DNA of 64,000 bases from CAZRGV01 sp964599655 (GCA_964599655.1 CAZRGV010000012.1:8115-72114); one strand, 5' to 3'. Shown: positions 16,901 to 27,075, counted from the first letter of the stretch. Made by a program: numbers and translations. The notes: generated from the sequence alone by a model not told the origin.

Positions 16901-19900
16901 CGCCAGCGCCGCACGTCCTCCGAGGCCGCATTGCCGTCGATCATTGTCCGGGGGGCACGTCAGCATAATCTCAAAGGGGTTGACGTCGATATTCCCCGCC
17001 ACAAGATGACCGTATGCAGCGGGCCGAGCGGCTCGGGCAAGAGTTCGCTGGCCATGGATACGCTCTACGCCGAGGGGCAGCGCCGCTACGTCGAGAGCCT
17101 CTCCAGCTACGCGAGGCNNNNNNNNNNNNNNNNNNNNNNNNNNNNNNNNNNNNNNNNNNNNNNNNNNNNNNNNNNNNNNNNNNNNNNNNNNNNNNNNNNN
17201 NNNNNNNNNNNNNNNNNNNNNNNNNNNNNNNNNNNNNNNNNNNNNNNNNCGAGATCCACGACTACCTCCGCATCCTCTTCGCTCGGCTTGGCGATCCCTA
17301 CTGCCCAAGTTGCGGCACGCCGATCGGCACCCAGACGGCCGACGAGATCGTCGAGAAAATTCTCCACCTGCCCGAGGGGTCGAAGATCTTCGTGATGGCC
17401 CCCGTGGAACGCCGGGACGGTGAGGAATTCACCCACCTCTGGGACGATCTTAGGGGTTCGGGATTCACCAGAGTTCGGGTCGACGGCAAGTCTCAGAGCC
17501 TTGACAGCCCGCCGAAGCTCAGCCATCGCCGCCGGCACCGCGTCGAGGTCGTGGTCGATCGGGCGATTGTTCGTCGCGGCACGCGATCTCGGCTGGCCGA
17601 CTCGGTCGAATCGGCGCTCGACCTGGGCAAAGGGGTACTCCACATCGCTCGTGTCGACGAGAACAAGGACGAGGCGACGTGGCACGTCGACCGCTACAGC
17701 CAGCATCGTTCCTGCGAGGGCTGTGGGCGGAGCTTCGAGGAGCTTTCGCCGCATCACTTCTCGTTCAACAGCCCACTCGGGTGGTGCCCTGTTTGCGAAG
17801 GGCTCGGTGTGCAGCAAGGGGCCGATCCCGCCGCCTTGATCCCCGACGGTCGCAAGAGCCTTCGCGAAGGGGCCGTCGACGTCTGGCCACCGCTGCGGGA
17901 GAACGCATTCTTCGCCCGGATGATCGAGGCGCTGACCGACTCGATGGGGATCGACCTCGACACCCCATTTGACGAGCTCGACGGCCGGCACCGCCGCATT
18001 CTCCTGCATGGCGCGGGAGATCTGTGGATCCAGGTGCCGCAGTCCGGCAGCCAGTCCGCCTTCTCGTTCCAGTACAAAGGACTCTTCCCCGCCATCGAGG
18101 AGGCCGGCCGGGTCTCGTTCCTCTACCGTGCGAAGCTCCAGGGAATGGTCGGCGAGGTCGATTGCGTGGCCTGCATGGGGGCCCGGCTTCGAGACGACGC
18201 GGCCGCCGTGCGGTTCCGTGGATTTACCCTCGACCAGATTAGCCGTTGGCCACTCGGCAAGACCTTGGAGTTCGTCAAGTCGCTCAAGCTCAATGGCGAC
18301 GAGCGGCACATCGCCGGCGACCTCGTCCGGGAAATTCGGGATCGCCTCACGTTCCTCGTCGATGTCGGCCTCGACTACCTGACGCTGGCCCGCGGCACGC
18401 CCACACTCTCCGGCGGCGAGAGCCAGCGCATCCGGCTGGCCAGTCAGCTCGGCAGCGGCTTGACGGGCGTCCTCTACGTCCTGGACGAGCCGACGATTGG
18501 CCTGCACCCCCGCGACAACGCCCGATTGCTCGCGGCCCTCCGGCGACTTCGCGACCTGGGGAATACCTTGGTGTTGGTCGAGCATGACCGCGAGGTGATC
18601 GAGGCGGCGGACCATCTGGTCGACTTCGGTCCCGGTTCCGGCGATGGCGGCGGCCAGATCACCGCGGCCGGCACGCCTCGTAGAGTTCGTGCCGCGAAAA
18701 CCTCGCTCACCGGCCGTTACCTCAGCGGCAAGGCCAGCGTCCCCATCCCGACCAACCGCCGCCCGACCGACGGCCTGTCGATCGTCGTCCGGGGGGCGAG
18801 GCATAACAACCTCAAGAACGTGGACGTCTCGTTCCCGCTCGGCGTGGTCACGGTCGTTACTGGGGTCAGCGGCTCAGGCAAAAGCTCGCTAGTCGAAGAT
18901 ATTCTCATGAAATCCGCCGCTAGGCGGTTGCACCGGGCCTCGGCCACCCCGGGGGCTCACGACGAGATCGACGGACTCGAACACGTCGACAAGGTGATCA
19001 GCGTCGATCAGACGCCCATCGGCGGAACCCCGGCCTCGAACCCGGCCACGTACTCGGGCGTCTTCGACCTGATTCGCGAACTCTTCGCCAAACTCCCCGA
19101 GGCGAAGATCCGCGGCTACTCGCCGGGCCGTTTCAGCTTCAACCTCCACGGCGGACGTTGCGAAGCCTGCGAAGGGGCCGGTCAGAAGCGGATCGAGATG
19201 CACTTCCTGCCCGATGTCTGGGTTACGTGCGAGGCCTGCCACGGTTCGCGTTACACGGCGGAAACCCTCGCGGTCAAGTTCCGGGGCAAGTCGATTGCCG
19301 ACGTGCTTGATATGAAAGTCGACGCAGCGCTCGAGCTGTTTGCCGGAGTGCCCAAGATCCGTCGCATTCTCCAGACCTTACAGGACGTCGGCCTCGGTTA
19401 CATCGCGCTGGGACAGGCCGCGCCGACTCTCTCGGGTGGGGAAGCTCAGCGCGTCAAGCTGGCCTCAGAGCTGGCTCGCCCCGACACCGGCCGCACCCTC
19501 TACATCCTCGATGAACCAACCACTGGCCTGCATCTCGACGATATCAAAAAACTGCTCGCGGTCGTCCACCGTCTCGCCGACCTGGGCAATACGGTCGTGA
19601 TCATCGCGCACAACCTGGAGGTGATCAAGACGGCCGACTGGATCATCGATCTTGGGCCCGAGGCTGGGGCTTCAGGAGGCCGCGTGGTGGCCGAGGGAAC
19701 GCCGGAGACCATCGTGAACGCCCCGGATAGCCTCACCGGCAAGATCCTCAAGGGCGTGCTGGACGCGGGGCCTTACGAGGAACGCCCGCGTTTCGACCCC
19801 AAGGCCGCTGCACGCCAGGTGATCGAAGACGCACGCAAGGCCGCGGCCACCACCGAGGAATTCGGACGTGACGTCAAAATGCCTTGGCAGATCGACGGCC

Positions 19901-20460
19901 GTCGCTGGCATACCCAGGACCGCCGAACCCGCACGGGCAAACCGATCCGATGGGACGGCCGCATCCTGGAGCGAATCGTCGATCGCATCGAGACCTCGGG
20001 TGGTCTCGCGGCAACCGACTGGTCTCAACGCTCGATCGTACGCATTCTTGGCCCCGACCCGGACACGCCTGCGTTCTTCGAAGCCCTAACCGGCCACGAG
20101 TGGATCGTCACGTTGAAGTTTCGAGTTCCACGAGGCACCTTCCGGGCCGAGATGCTCCAGAAGCAGTTAAGGCTCGTGCCCTTCGCCGAAGGGCCAACTC
20201 CCGTGCTCTCCGACGCCGAACGGGTCGCGATTTCTGACCTCCGGGGCTTCGGGCAAGAGGTTGTGATCACCGGCCATTCCTTGGCCGAATTCGAGACCGA
20301 GGCCTTCGACACCTTCCTGGCCAAGGCCATCGCCGCCTGCCGGGGAGAATCCGTCGACGATGCCTGGGCGGGGTCGAAGGCGATGCTTCGGGCGGTTGTC
20401 GGCGCCAGCGGCGCTCGTCCGACGTCTGGGAAAGGGTTGACCCGAAAAGCCGGCTCGTAA
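13952..20460 (+). CDS. uvrA: Double-length UvrA: two full UvrA modules plus C-terminal domain
   Basis: One gene spanning an assembly gap. Module 1 (about 970 residues from 13952) has the first Walker A GVSGSGKS at 33-40, zinc motifs CAACG...CVSC and CEAC...CPVC, two LSGGEAQRI signatures and two DEP Walker B sites. After a basic linker, module 2 (from about 16931) repeats everything: GPSGSGKS, CEGC...CPVC, CEAC...CEAC, LSGGESQRI and LSGGEAQRV. Four ATPase cassettes in one chain would form a covalent UvrA dimer for nucleotide excision repair. The last ~230 residues (from about 19763) are an extra domain I do not recognise. The two flanks of the gap are in different frames, so the N run has the wrong length; with 118 missing bases the protein would be 2164 residues. 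Start chosen at ATG 13952, immediately before the conserved IVIRGAREHNL. Confidence 0.9.
17118..17249. other. Assembly gap (132 N) inside uvrA
   Basis: A run of 132 undetermined bases falls in module 2 of uvrA, just after SSYAR and just before EIHDYL. Module 1 has 40 residues between the same landmarks, which predicts 118 missing bases. 118 also restores the reading frame, while 132 does not. Confidence 0.95.
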
Positions 20461-20802
20461 CCTCTGGATTTCCGCTCGGACGGCAAGCCTTCGCGTGATT
20501 CCGGCGCGAGGTCCTCATGGCTTCTTGACTGCGAAGTAAGAGCGTTCGGTCGCGGTGTCCGACCCAAAGGCGAGTAGGATAAACCACGCGTCAACGAGCC
20601 GGCTGCCCTTTCCCCACGAGGGCGCTCTGGCGTATGATTCCTGTTGTTCGCTGGGTCGCCGGACACCTCGCTTGTCGGCAAAGGAGGGCCGATCCGTGGT
20701 GTCCCGAGTCTTGGTTCGGACCGTTGACGGGAGGCGAAGATCGACGACGGTCGAAGCCGAACGCGAAGCGACTCACTCATGTGCAGGAACTGGAGAGGCC
20801 GC
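20461..20802. other. Intergenic region between uvrA and nusB, nothing recognised
   Basis: 342 bases. I looked for a terminator, tRNA or a small gene and found none that I can support. The nusB ribosome site (GGAGAGG) lies at its right end. Confidence 0.6.
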
Positions 20803-21633
20803 ATGCCGGTTTTCCGCCGATACCCCGATCGTCCCGGCTGTTACGTCCTGTCCAGCCTTCGAGGCGAGCACGCCTCGTATGCGCTCGCGCCGGAAGGGGA
20901 ACGCTACCTTACGCTCGTCCTCGGCATTCAGGAAGGGAACGAATTCTCACCCGAAGACCTGAAGTTCTTGATCGAACGTCGTTGGGCCACGCTTGTCAGC
21001 CCGGCTTCAACGGAAACGGACGCGAGGACACCGCTGCCATCCGAGCAAGCCGAGCCCACCTCCTCGGATCGACCTTTGAAGGCCCCTTCGGCGAGCCCCA
21101 CCAAGCCAGACGGCGGCCGCCCCGCCCTGAGCCGGCGCACCCGTGGTCGCGAGGTTGCTCTGCAAGTCCTCTACCTGATCGAGCAGAATCCGGAGGTCGA
21201 CCCCGCACAGATTCACCGATTCATCCAGCGTCGCTTGCACGATGAACGCCTCCGTGTATTCACGCAAGGGCTCGTCGAGGGTGTTCGAGCCCACCAGCCG
21301 GAGCTTGATGCGCTCATCTCGTCGGTGGCCGAGAACTGGCGGATCGACCGAATGGCGGCCATCGATCGCAACATCCTACGGCTTGGGGCGTTCGAGATGC
21401 TCCACTGCCCCGACGTGCCGACTAAGGTCGCCATCAACGAAGCACTCGAGCTGGCCAAGCGGTACAGCACGGCGCAGTCGAGCCGGTTCGTCAACGGAAT
21501 CCTCGACCGGCTCCAGTCCGCGTCTCCCGAAATCGCGTCCAAGGGTCCCTCGACCTCGACCGTGTCTGACTCGGAAGCGACACCTCTTTTCGAATCGCCG
21601 CCCGAACATCCGGATCCGACGGGCGGATCGTGA
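20803..21633 (+). CDS. nusB: Transcription antitermination factor NusB with N-terminal extension
   Basis: 276 residues. The NusB domain runs from about 110 (SRRTRGREVALQVLYLIEQNPEVD) to 240, with NWRIDRMAAIDRNILRLGAFEML and VAINEALELAKRYSTAQSSRFVNGILDRL, the standard conserved blocks. NusB is normally 130-150 residues. Here a folded-looking N-terminal segment of about 70 residues (MPVFRRYPDRPGCYVLSS...) and a Ser/Pro linker come first, and a Ser/Pro tail ends the protein. NusB helps assemble the antitermination complex on rRNA transcripts; the job of the extension is unknown. The ATG at 20803 has GGAGAGG six bases upstream, which decides it over an ATG at 20779. The PHP gene starts 5 bases after its stop. 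Confidence 0.88.
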   Translation: MPVFRRYPDRPGCYVLSSLRGEHASYALAPEGERYLTLVLGIQEGNEFSPEDLKFLIERRWATLVSPASTETDARTPLPSEQAEPTSSDRPLKAPSASPTKPDGGRPALSRRTRGREVALQVLYLIEQNPEVDPAQIHRFIQRRLHDERLRVFTQGLVEGVRAHQPELDALISSVAENWRIDRMAAIDRNILRLGAFEMLHCPDVPTKVAINEALELAKRYSTAQSSRFVNGILDRLQSASPEIASKGPSTSTVSDSEATPLFESPPEHPDPTGGS

Positions 21634-21637
21634 GATC

Positions 21638-22531
21638 ATGCCGACGACCGGAATGAGACGCCCACCCGCGCCCCCTCGCCAACGTCGCGAAGCCGCCGAT
21701 CTGCACATCCACACCACGCACTCGGATGGTTCCTGCTCTCCGTGTGAGGTCGTCCGGGCCGGCGCCAACCTCGGCCTATCCGCCCTAGCGATTACCGACC
21801 ACGACACGCTCTCCGCCCTCGCAATCGCCCGACCCGAGGCGGAACGGCTCGGAATTGAGCTGATCGGTGGAATCGAACTGACCGCGGAACGCGACGGACG
21901 CGAGATCCACATCCTGGGCCACTTCGTTCGTGGCGACGCCCCCGAACTCTCGGCCGCCTCGGAGAGACTCCGGATCGGGCGCGAGCATCGCATCCACCTC
22001 ATGGTGGATCGGCTCGAGTCGCTCGGTCTACATCTCGACTTGAAGGCCGTCCGCCGAACGTTCCCTCGCGCAACCCTCGGCCGCCGCCATCTGGCCGAAT
22101 GGCTGACGAGGACTGGTCAGGTTGCCAGTCCCCGGGAAGCCTTCACCCGATTCCTTCGTGACGATGGTCCGGCGCAGGTTCCCAAGCCAAGGCTCGACTG
22201 GACCGAGGCCATCGCCTTGATCCGTGGCGCGGGTGGGGTTGCGGGACTGGCCCACCCGCCCTATGATCTCCGTGAACAAACGTTGCAAGAGTATGCTGCA
22301 GCGGGGCTTGGGTCGATCGAAACGGAAGGCCCCGGCATCAACGCACGTCTCGGTCGGCGATGGCGAAACTGGGCCGAGCGATTCGACTTGGTCCCGATCG
22401 CCGGCTCGGACTTCCACGTCCCTGATCGCCCAGGACGATGGGTCGGTTCGATCACCACCCCCGGGCCCGTTGTCGAACTCCTTCGAGAGCGCGCCGGATG
22501 CCGAAGCGGTTCCTCACCGCCATCGCCCTAG
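21638..22531 (+). CDS. PHP-domain phosphoesterase
   Basis: 297 residues. The PHP metal-binding motifs are in order: DLHIHTTHSDGSCSP near residue 25, ITDHDT near 55, GIELT near 80, HILGHF near 90, GLAHPP near 205 and GSDFHVPD near 255. This is the length and layout of stand-alone PHP proteins such as the YciV/RNase AM type, which act on phosphodiesters of RNA or on 3',5'-bisphosphonucleotides. It lies between nusB and ftsY in the same direction with a 4-base gap to nusB, so it is probably co-transcribed. The exact substrate cannot be told; RNA 5' end processing would fit the NusB neighbour but is only an inference. Confidence 0.85.
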   Translation: MPTTGMRRPPAPPRQRREAADLHIHTTHSDGSCSPCEVVRAGANLGLSALAITDHDTLSALAIARPEAERLGIELIGGIELTAERDGREIHILGHFVRGDAPELSAASERLRIGREHRIHLMVDRLESLGLHLDLKAVRRTFPRATLGRRHLAEWLTRTGQVASPREAFTRFLRDDGPAQVPKPRLDWTEAIALIRGAGGVAGLAHPPYDLREQTLQEYAAAGLGSIETEGPGINARLGRRWRNWAERFDLVPIAGSDFHVPDRPGRWVGSITTPGPVVELLRERAGCRSGSSPPSP

Positions 22532-22643
22532 CCAATTATCCAGAACCGAGCTCCCAGCAACGAGCCAACGTCACTGGCCCTCCTCGAATCGACGCGATCC
22601 ACCGACTAGAAGTGAGGAATGCTCCGACCGAGCGTGTCATCAC

Positions 22644-23549
22644 ATGGCAATCAAAGACCTTTTGGAAAAGTTCAAGAAAGGGCTGGCCAAGACGGCGCGG
22701 CTCTTCAATGTCCGGTCCTGGTTCGGCCGCAAGGTCGACCGGTCATTTTTGGAGGAACTTGAGTCGAAGCTCATCCAGGCCGACGTCGGCGTCAAGGCGA
22801 CTGACCAGATTATCGAACGCGTCCGGCAGGCCTATGCCGAAAAGACCGTCGACGAGAACCTCATCGGCTTCGTCAAGAAGGAGCTGAAGGAGCTACTCCA
22901 GGACCCGAGACCGGGAACCCTGGCCATGGCCTCGACCCGGCCCACGGTCATCCTCATCGCCGGTGTCAACGGCTCGGGTAAAACGACGTCGATCGCCAAG
23001 CTTGCTCAGCGTTTGAAGGATCAAGGACATTCAATCCTCCTGGGCGCCTGCGATACGTTTCGCGCCGCGGCGGCCGACCAGCTCGCGATCTGGGCCGAAC
23101 GGGCCGGCGCCGACATCGTACGAGGGGCCCCCGGGGCCGATCCGGCCAGCGTGGCGCACGATGCCTGCGACCGCGCCCTGGCGCGCGGCGTTGACATCCT
23201 GATCGTCGACACGGCTGGCCGGCTTCACACGCAGCAGCATCTGATGCGCGAGCTTGAGAAAGTCCGCAACGTGATCGCCCGCAAGATCCCGGGCGCGCCG
23301 CATGAGGTCCTTCTTGTCCTCGATGCCACCAACGGCCAGAACGCGATTCGGCAGGCCGAAGTCTTCACCAAATCCATCGGCTGCACTGGCGTAATTCTTA
23401 CCAAGCTCGACGGCACCGCGAAGGGGGGCATCGTTGTCGCCGTTCGCCAGACCATCGACCTTCCTGTGAAGTTTCTCGGCGTCGGCGAAGCCATCGACGA
23501 CCTCCAGCCGTTCGACGCCGACACTTTCGTTGAGTCGATGTTCGCCTGA
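22644..23549 (+). CDS. ftsY: Signal recognition particle receptor FtsY
   Basis: 301 residues, an NG-domain-only FtsY without the long acidic A domain. G-box motifs are clear: GVNGSGKTT (107-115), the DTFRAAA insertion-box block near 135, DTAGR near 185, and LTKLDGTAKGG followed by the closing FLGVGEAIDDLQPFD. The amphipathic start (MAIKDLLEKFKKGLAKTARLF) would bind membrane lipid. It docks SRP-bound ribosomes at the membrane and hydrolyses GTP together with Ffh. The ATG at 22644 starts directly before the N domain. Confidence 0.95.
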   Translation: MAIKDLLEKFKKGLAKTARLFNVRSWFGRKVDRSFLEELESKLIQADVGVKATDQIIERVRQAYAEKTVDENLIGFVKKELKELLQDPRPGTLAMASTRPTVILIAGVNGSGKTTSIAKLAQRLKDQGHSILLGACDTFRAAAADQLAIWAERAGADIVRGAPGADPASVAHDACDRALARGVDILIVDTAGRLHTQQHLMRELEKVRNVIARKIPGAPHEVLLVLDATNGQNAIRQAEVFTKSIGCTGVILTKLDGTAKGGIVVAVRQTIDLPVKFLGVGEAIDDLQPFDADTFVESMFA

Positions 23550-23743
23550 TCCCTCCCGGCGACGATGTGGGAAAAACAGCTGTCGCGATCGCGGAAACGG
23601 ATTACGCGATCCAGTATGGCGGGTCGAGCCGGTCAGCGATTGCAATGGGTGGCCTCGGAATGAAGCCCAGGAGGCACTTCGTATTCCCGAGAGCTACTAT
23701 CCCTCGCCAGACTTACACGATTCGAGGTTCGGAGTGGAATGCC

Positions 23744-25189
23744 ATGTCGTGGATCAAGGGCTGCGCGCTGCTTTCCATCCTCGTGTTCGCGGGGATGCCG
23801 GCCGAGGTCGAAGCAGCCGGGGCGTTGCGCACCTCGTATCCGGCCCGGGTCAGTGAGAACCATCGCTACCTGCTCGACCAAAAGGGAGTACCCTTCTTTT
23901 ACCTCGGCGACACGGCCTGGGAACTGTTCCATCGCTTGAATCGGGAAGAGGCGGATCAGTACCTGAAAGACCGCGCATCGAAGGGTTTCACCGTGATTCA
24001 GGCGGTCGCGATCGCTGAGCTCAACGGTCATACCGACCCCAATCCATACGGACACCTGCCGCTGATCGACCTCGATCCCGCGCGCCCCGACACCAAAGAG
24101 GGCCCTTCTAACGATTACTGGGACCACGTCGATTTCATCGTCGATCGCGCCAACGAGTTGGGGCTGGTTATCGGGTTCTTGCCAACCTGGGGCCGTTACT
24201 GGCACGACAACGTTCGTAACGGCAAGCCGCTGTTCAACGCCAAGAACGCCGAGGTTTATGGCGAGTGGCTCGGCCGACGTTACAAGGATCAAGGGCTCAT
24301 CTGGATCCTGGGGGGCGATCGCGGAATCGACACTGACGAGCAGAAGGCCGTCATCCGGGCGATGGCCCAGGGCATTCGAAAGGGGGACGGCGGAGCACAC
24401 CTGATAACACTCCACCCACCCGGCGGTTCTGGCTCATCTCGCTGGTTCCACGACGAAACCTGGCTCGACTTCAACATGCGACAGAACGGCCACGTCGCCG
24501 AATTCACGGGCCGGTACGACGCCACCCGTGAAGACTACGGTCGCAAGCCGGCCAAACCCGTCCTCGATGGCGAACCGATCTACGAAGATCACCCGGTTTC
24601 CTTCAACGCCAGAATGCTTGGCCACTCCATCGCCGCTGACGTTCGACGCCCGTTGTACTGGGACCTCTTCAGCGGGGCCTGTGGGCATACCTACGGGCAT
24701 CACTCCGTCTGGCAGATGTGGCAACCGGGTCGAGCCCCGATCAATAACCCCCTTTTGCCGTGGTACGACGCGATCCATCAGCCGGGCGCGGGCCAGATGC
24801 AGTACGGGCGACGACTCATCGAGTCCCGCCCGATTCTCACCCGAATCCCCGATGACTCCATCATCGTGACGGACGATGTGCCAACCTCAGTCCCCGGGGC
24901 CGGTCGTTACCGGTTTGTCGCTACCAGAGATGAGAGCGGGACGTACGCAATGGTCTACGCAGCCATCGGTCGGCCGTTCTCAGTTCGCATGAACACCATC
25001 AAAGGCTCGAAGGTAAAGGCATGGTGGTACAATCCTCGAAATGGCGACGCGACGGCGATCGGCGAATTCCCCAGTTCCGGAACCCGACGATTCGTCCCAC
25101 CCGACCTTGGCGAGATGCTCGACTGGGTGCTCGTGCTCGACGATGCCTCGAAAGCCTATCCTCCCCCGGGCCAACTCGCCAATCATTGA
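23744..25189 (+). CDS. Secreted DUF4038 (apiosidase-like) glycoside hydrolase
   Basis: 481 residues with a signal peptide (MSWIKGCALLSILVFAG to about residue 25) followed by the DUF4038 barrel. Typical blocks are RYLLDQKGVPFFYLGDTAWELFHRLNREEADQYLKDRASKGFTVIQ, WDHVDFIVDRANELGL, IWILGGDR, KPVLDGEPIYE and HTYGHHSVWQMW; the last 90 residues match the small beta domain (collagen-binding-like type 2) that usually follows. Members act on plant or algal polysaccharide side chains. The Asp in LGGDR and Glu in DGEPIYE are the likely acidic catalytic pair by family analogy. It stands alone between ftsY and the redox operon. Start taken at ATG 23744, before the signal peptide, with GGAG about 10 bases upstream. 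Confidence 0.82.
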   Translation: MSWIKGCALLSILVFAGMPAEVEAAGALRTSYPARVSENHRYLLDQKGVPFFYLGDTAWELFHRLNREEADQYLKDRASKGFTVIQAVAIAELNGHTDPNPYGHLPLIDLDPARPDTKEGPSNDYWDHVDFIVDRANELGLVIGFLPTWGRYWHDNVRNGKPLFNAKNAEVYGEWLGRRYKDQGLIWILGGDRGIDTDEQKAVIRAMAQGIRKGDGGAHLITLHPPGGSGSSRWFHDETWLDFNMRQNGHVAEFTGRYDATREDYGRKPAKPVLDGEPIYEDHPVSFNARMLGHSIAADVRRPLYWDLFSGACGHTYGHHSVWQMWQPGRAPINNPLLPWYDAIHQPGAGQMQYGRRLIESRPILTRIPDDSIIVTDDVPTSVPGAGRYRFVATRDESGTYAMVYAAIGRPFSVRMNTIKGSKVKAWWYNPRNGDATAIGEFPSSGTRRFVPPDLGEMLDWVLVLDDASKAYPPPGQLANH

Positions 25190-25294
25190 CCACGCCATCC
25201 TTGCTCCAGCCCGAATCAAAGTTTTTCTCGGTCACCCGATTTCGAAGAAACTTGGGATACTCACGCAAATCCGCCTTCCTGATCGGACAGGAGA

Positions 25295-25324
25295 TTGCTC
25301 CTCGACTCTCCGATCGGCTATAAT
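25295..25324 (+). promoter_or_regulatory. Promoter of the DUF6599/DUF362/polyferredoxin operon
   Basis: A perfect TATAAT (25319-25324) is preceded at 18 bases by TTGCTC (25295-25300), a weak -35 element. Transcription would begin about 60 bases before the first gene. Confidence 0.5.
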
Positions 25325-25389
25325 CCCGGAGGTTTAGGTCCAACTGTTGTTAAACTCCGCGCGTCGCCGTGCTGGAAGCCGGGGTCGAG

Positions 25390-27075
25390 ATGAATTCAAT
25401 CCGCGACATCATTGCCCAGGTTCAGGAATTCGCTGGAGCGTCGGCGCTCAACGCGGTGGCGATGTGGGCGGCGGCCATCGCTCTGGCAACCACGCCCATC
25501 GCATTCGCAATCCTGGGTACTCAAAAGTGGTTCCAGGCGCGTCGAGGCCGAACTTTGCAGCGCCCGGCCTTTGGTACGGTCGTTGTCGCGACGATGCTCG
25601 TCATGGGCATCCCTGCCATCGCCCTCACCCTGATGGTCAAAAGCCAGTACTTTGACAAGGATCGTTACGAGTTCGACCCGAACCGCTCACTCTCCGTACT
25701 CGACCAGGGCCGGCAATACGAGGCTCGCAACGTCCTCGAGTCGGCGTATAAGGCCGACGAAGCCGTTCGGGCCGAGATGGAGCGGCTGGCCAGCGAACGC
25801 AAGGAACTGGTCGAGAACGTCAAGAAGCTTGACGAGGCGCTTCTCGCTCTGGGAGCTGTCGCGCCCCAGTCGCCCGCCGTGGTTCAGGTCATGCCTCGCG
25901 TGATCGAGAACATGGGTGGTGTTCGCAAGGCTGTCGGGATCGACGCGCCTCACCAGTGGGACGAGGTCATCGCCCGTTTGAATGAGCCTCCGCCCGTCAC
26001 CACGACCGTCATGGCCGCGAATGTCCCTGCGGTTCCCGTGGCCAAGGCCGGCAACGGCTTGACTCAGGCCGAGTTCGACCTTGAGCTGTCGAGCGTGCCC
26101 GGTCCGCAAAAGCCCCTAGCCGCCTTGCTTCCCCTGTCGGACGTCCCCACGGGCTGGGCAGTCGGTAAGCTCGGCGACAAGCATCTCGAAACGTTCAACG
26201 CCGCGAACCTTTACGACAAGATCGACGGCCGGGCCGAAAGCTTTGTCCAGTATGACGTGCAAGGCATGGCTTACGCAAACTTCCACCCCGGCGACGACGA
26301 CTCGAACGAGGTTCAGCTTTATATCTTCGAGATGTCCGACCCGCTGAAGGCCTTCGGCAAATACGGCTCGGAGAAGCCCCCGAACGTCGAGGACGTGGCT
26401 GTCGGCGAGGAAGGATACACCACCGCAGGCAGCGTCATGTTCCACCAGGGTAAGTACTACACGCAGATCGTCTCGACCAGCGACGATCCGAAGTTTGCCG
26501 AGTTCTCCCTGGCCCTGGCCCGGACAGTGGCCGATCGGATTCACCCAGGAGCCTCCTCGAAGTCGGCCGGCGCCGCGACGGAAGCCGTGGCCGAAAAAGC
26601 GGCGGCGGCAACTCCGACCGCGCTGTTCAAACTCCTGCCCGATGGCCCCAACAAGGATCGGCCCCAGTACATCGCGCAGGATGTCTTCGGATACAGCTTC
26701 CTGTCCGACGTCTTCATGGCCGATTACAAGGAAGGGGACATCACCTGGCAAGGGTTCTTACGCCCCTTTGAAAGTCCAGAGGCGGCTCGCAAGGTGTTTG
26801 ATCAATATGTCGAAACCGCCAAGGCCGACGGCGCGGAAATCAAGACGCTCGAGGCCGAGGGAGCGGACGAAATGATCGTCAGCTCCAATATCGGTCTTTT
26901 CGACGTCGTTTATCTCAAGGGCAATACCCTGGCCGGAGCCAACGGCGCGACCGAGGCCAAACCGGCAGAGGACTTCGCCCGCCAGTTCGCCAAGAACCTT
27001 CCCGCCAAGGTCCCGACGATCGGGACGGCGCCCGCCGCAAACCGTCAAGAGATCGAGGGCGAACCGGAAAACTAG
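25390..27075 (+). CDS. DUF6599-like membrane-anchored protein
   Basis: 561 residues. Two membrane segments near the start (about 22-45 and 65-85) anchor a large soluble part. From about residue 235 there are two related modules, with blocks like YDKIDGRAESFVQYDVQGMAYANF, VQLYIFEMSDPLKAFGKYGSEKP and, near 430, QDVFGYSFLSDVFMADYK and FESPEAARKVFDQYV. This pattern resembles DUF6599 proteins, which are found with DUF362 and 4Fe-4S genes. No cofactor site is obvious. It is the first gene of a three-gene operon (69 and 115 bases between genes). I start it at ATG 25390; an in-frame GTG at 25369 is possible. Confidence 0.7.
   Translation: MNSIRDIIAQVQEFAGASALNAVAMWAAAIALATTPIAFAILGTQKWFQARRGRTLQRPAFGTVVVATMLVMGIPAIALTLMVKSQYFDKDRYEFDPNRSLSVLDQGRQYEARNVLESAYKADEAVRAEMERLASERKELVENVKKLDEALLALGAVAPQSPAVVQVMPRVIENMGGVRKAVGIDAPHQWDEVIARLNEPPPVTTTVMAANVPAVPVAKAGNGLTQAEFDLELSSVPGPQKPLAALLPLSDVPTGWAVGKLGDKHLETFNAANLYDKIDGRAESFVQYDVQGMAYANFHPGDDDSNEVQLYIFEMSDPLKAFGKYGSEKPPNVEDVAVGEEGYTTAGSVMFHQGKYYTQIVSTSDDPKFAEFSLALARTVADRIHPGASSKSAGAATEAVAEKAAAATPTALFKLLPDGPNKDRPQYIAQDVFGYSFLSDVFMADYKEGDITWQGFLRPFESPEAARKVFDQYVETAKADGAEIKTLEAEGADEMIVSSNIGLFDVVYLKGNTLAGANGATEAKPAEDFARQFAKNLPAKVPTIGTAPAANRQEIEGEPEN

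Noticed and set aside
16262..18804. Long minus-strand frames across the uvrA gap
   Set aside because: Antisense to strongly conserved UvrA modules and kept open only by the N run and by GC bias.
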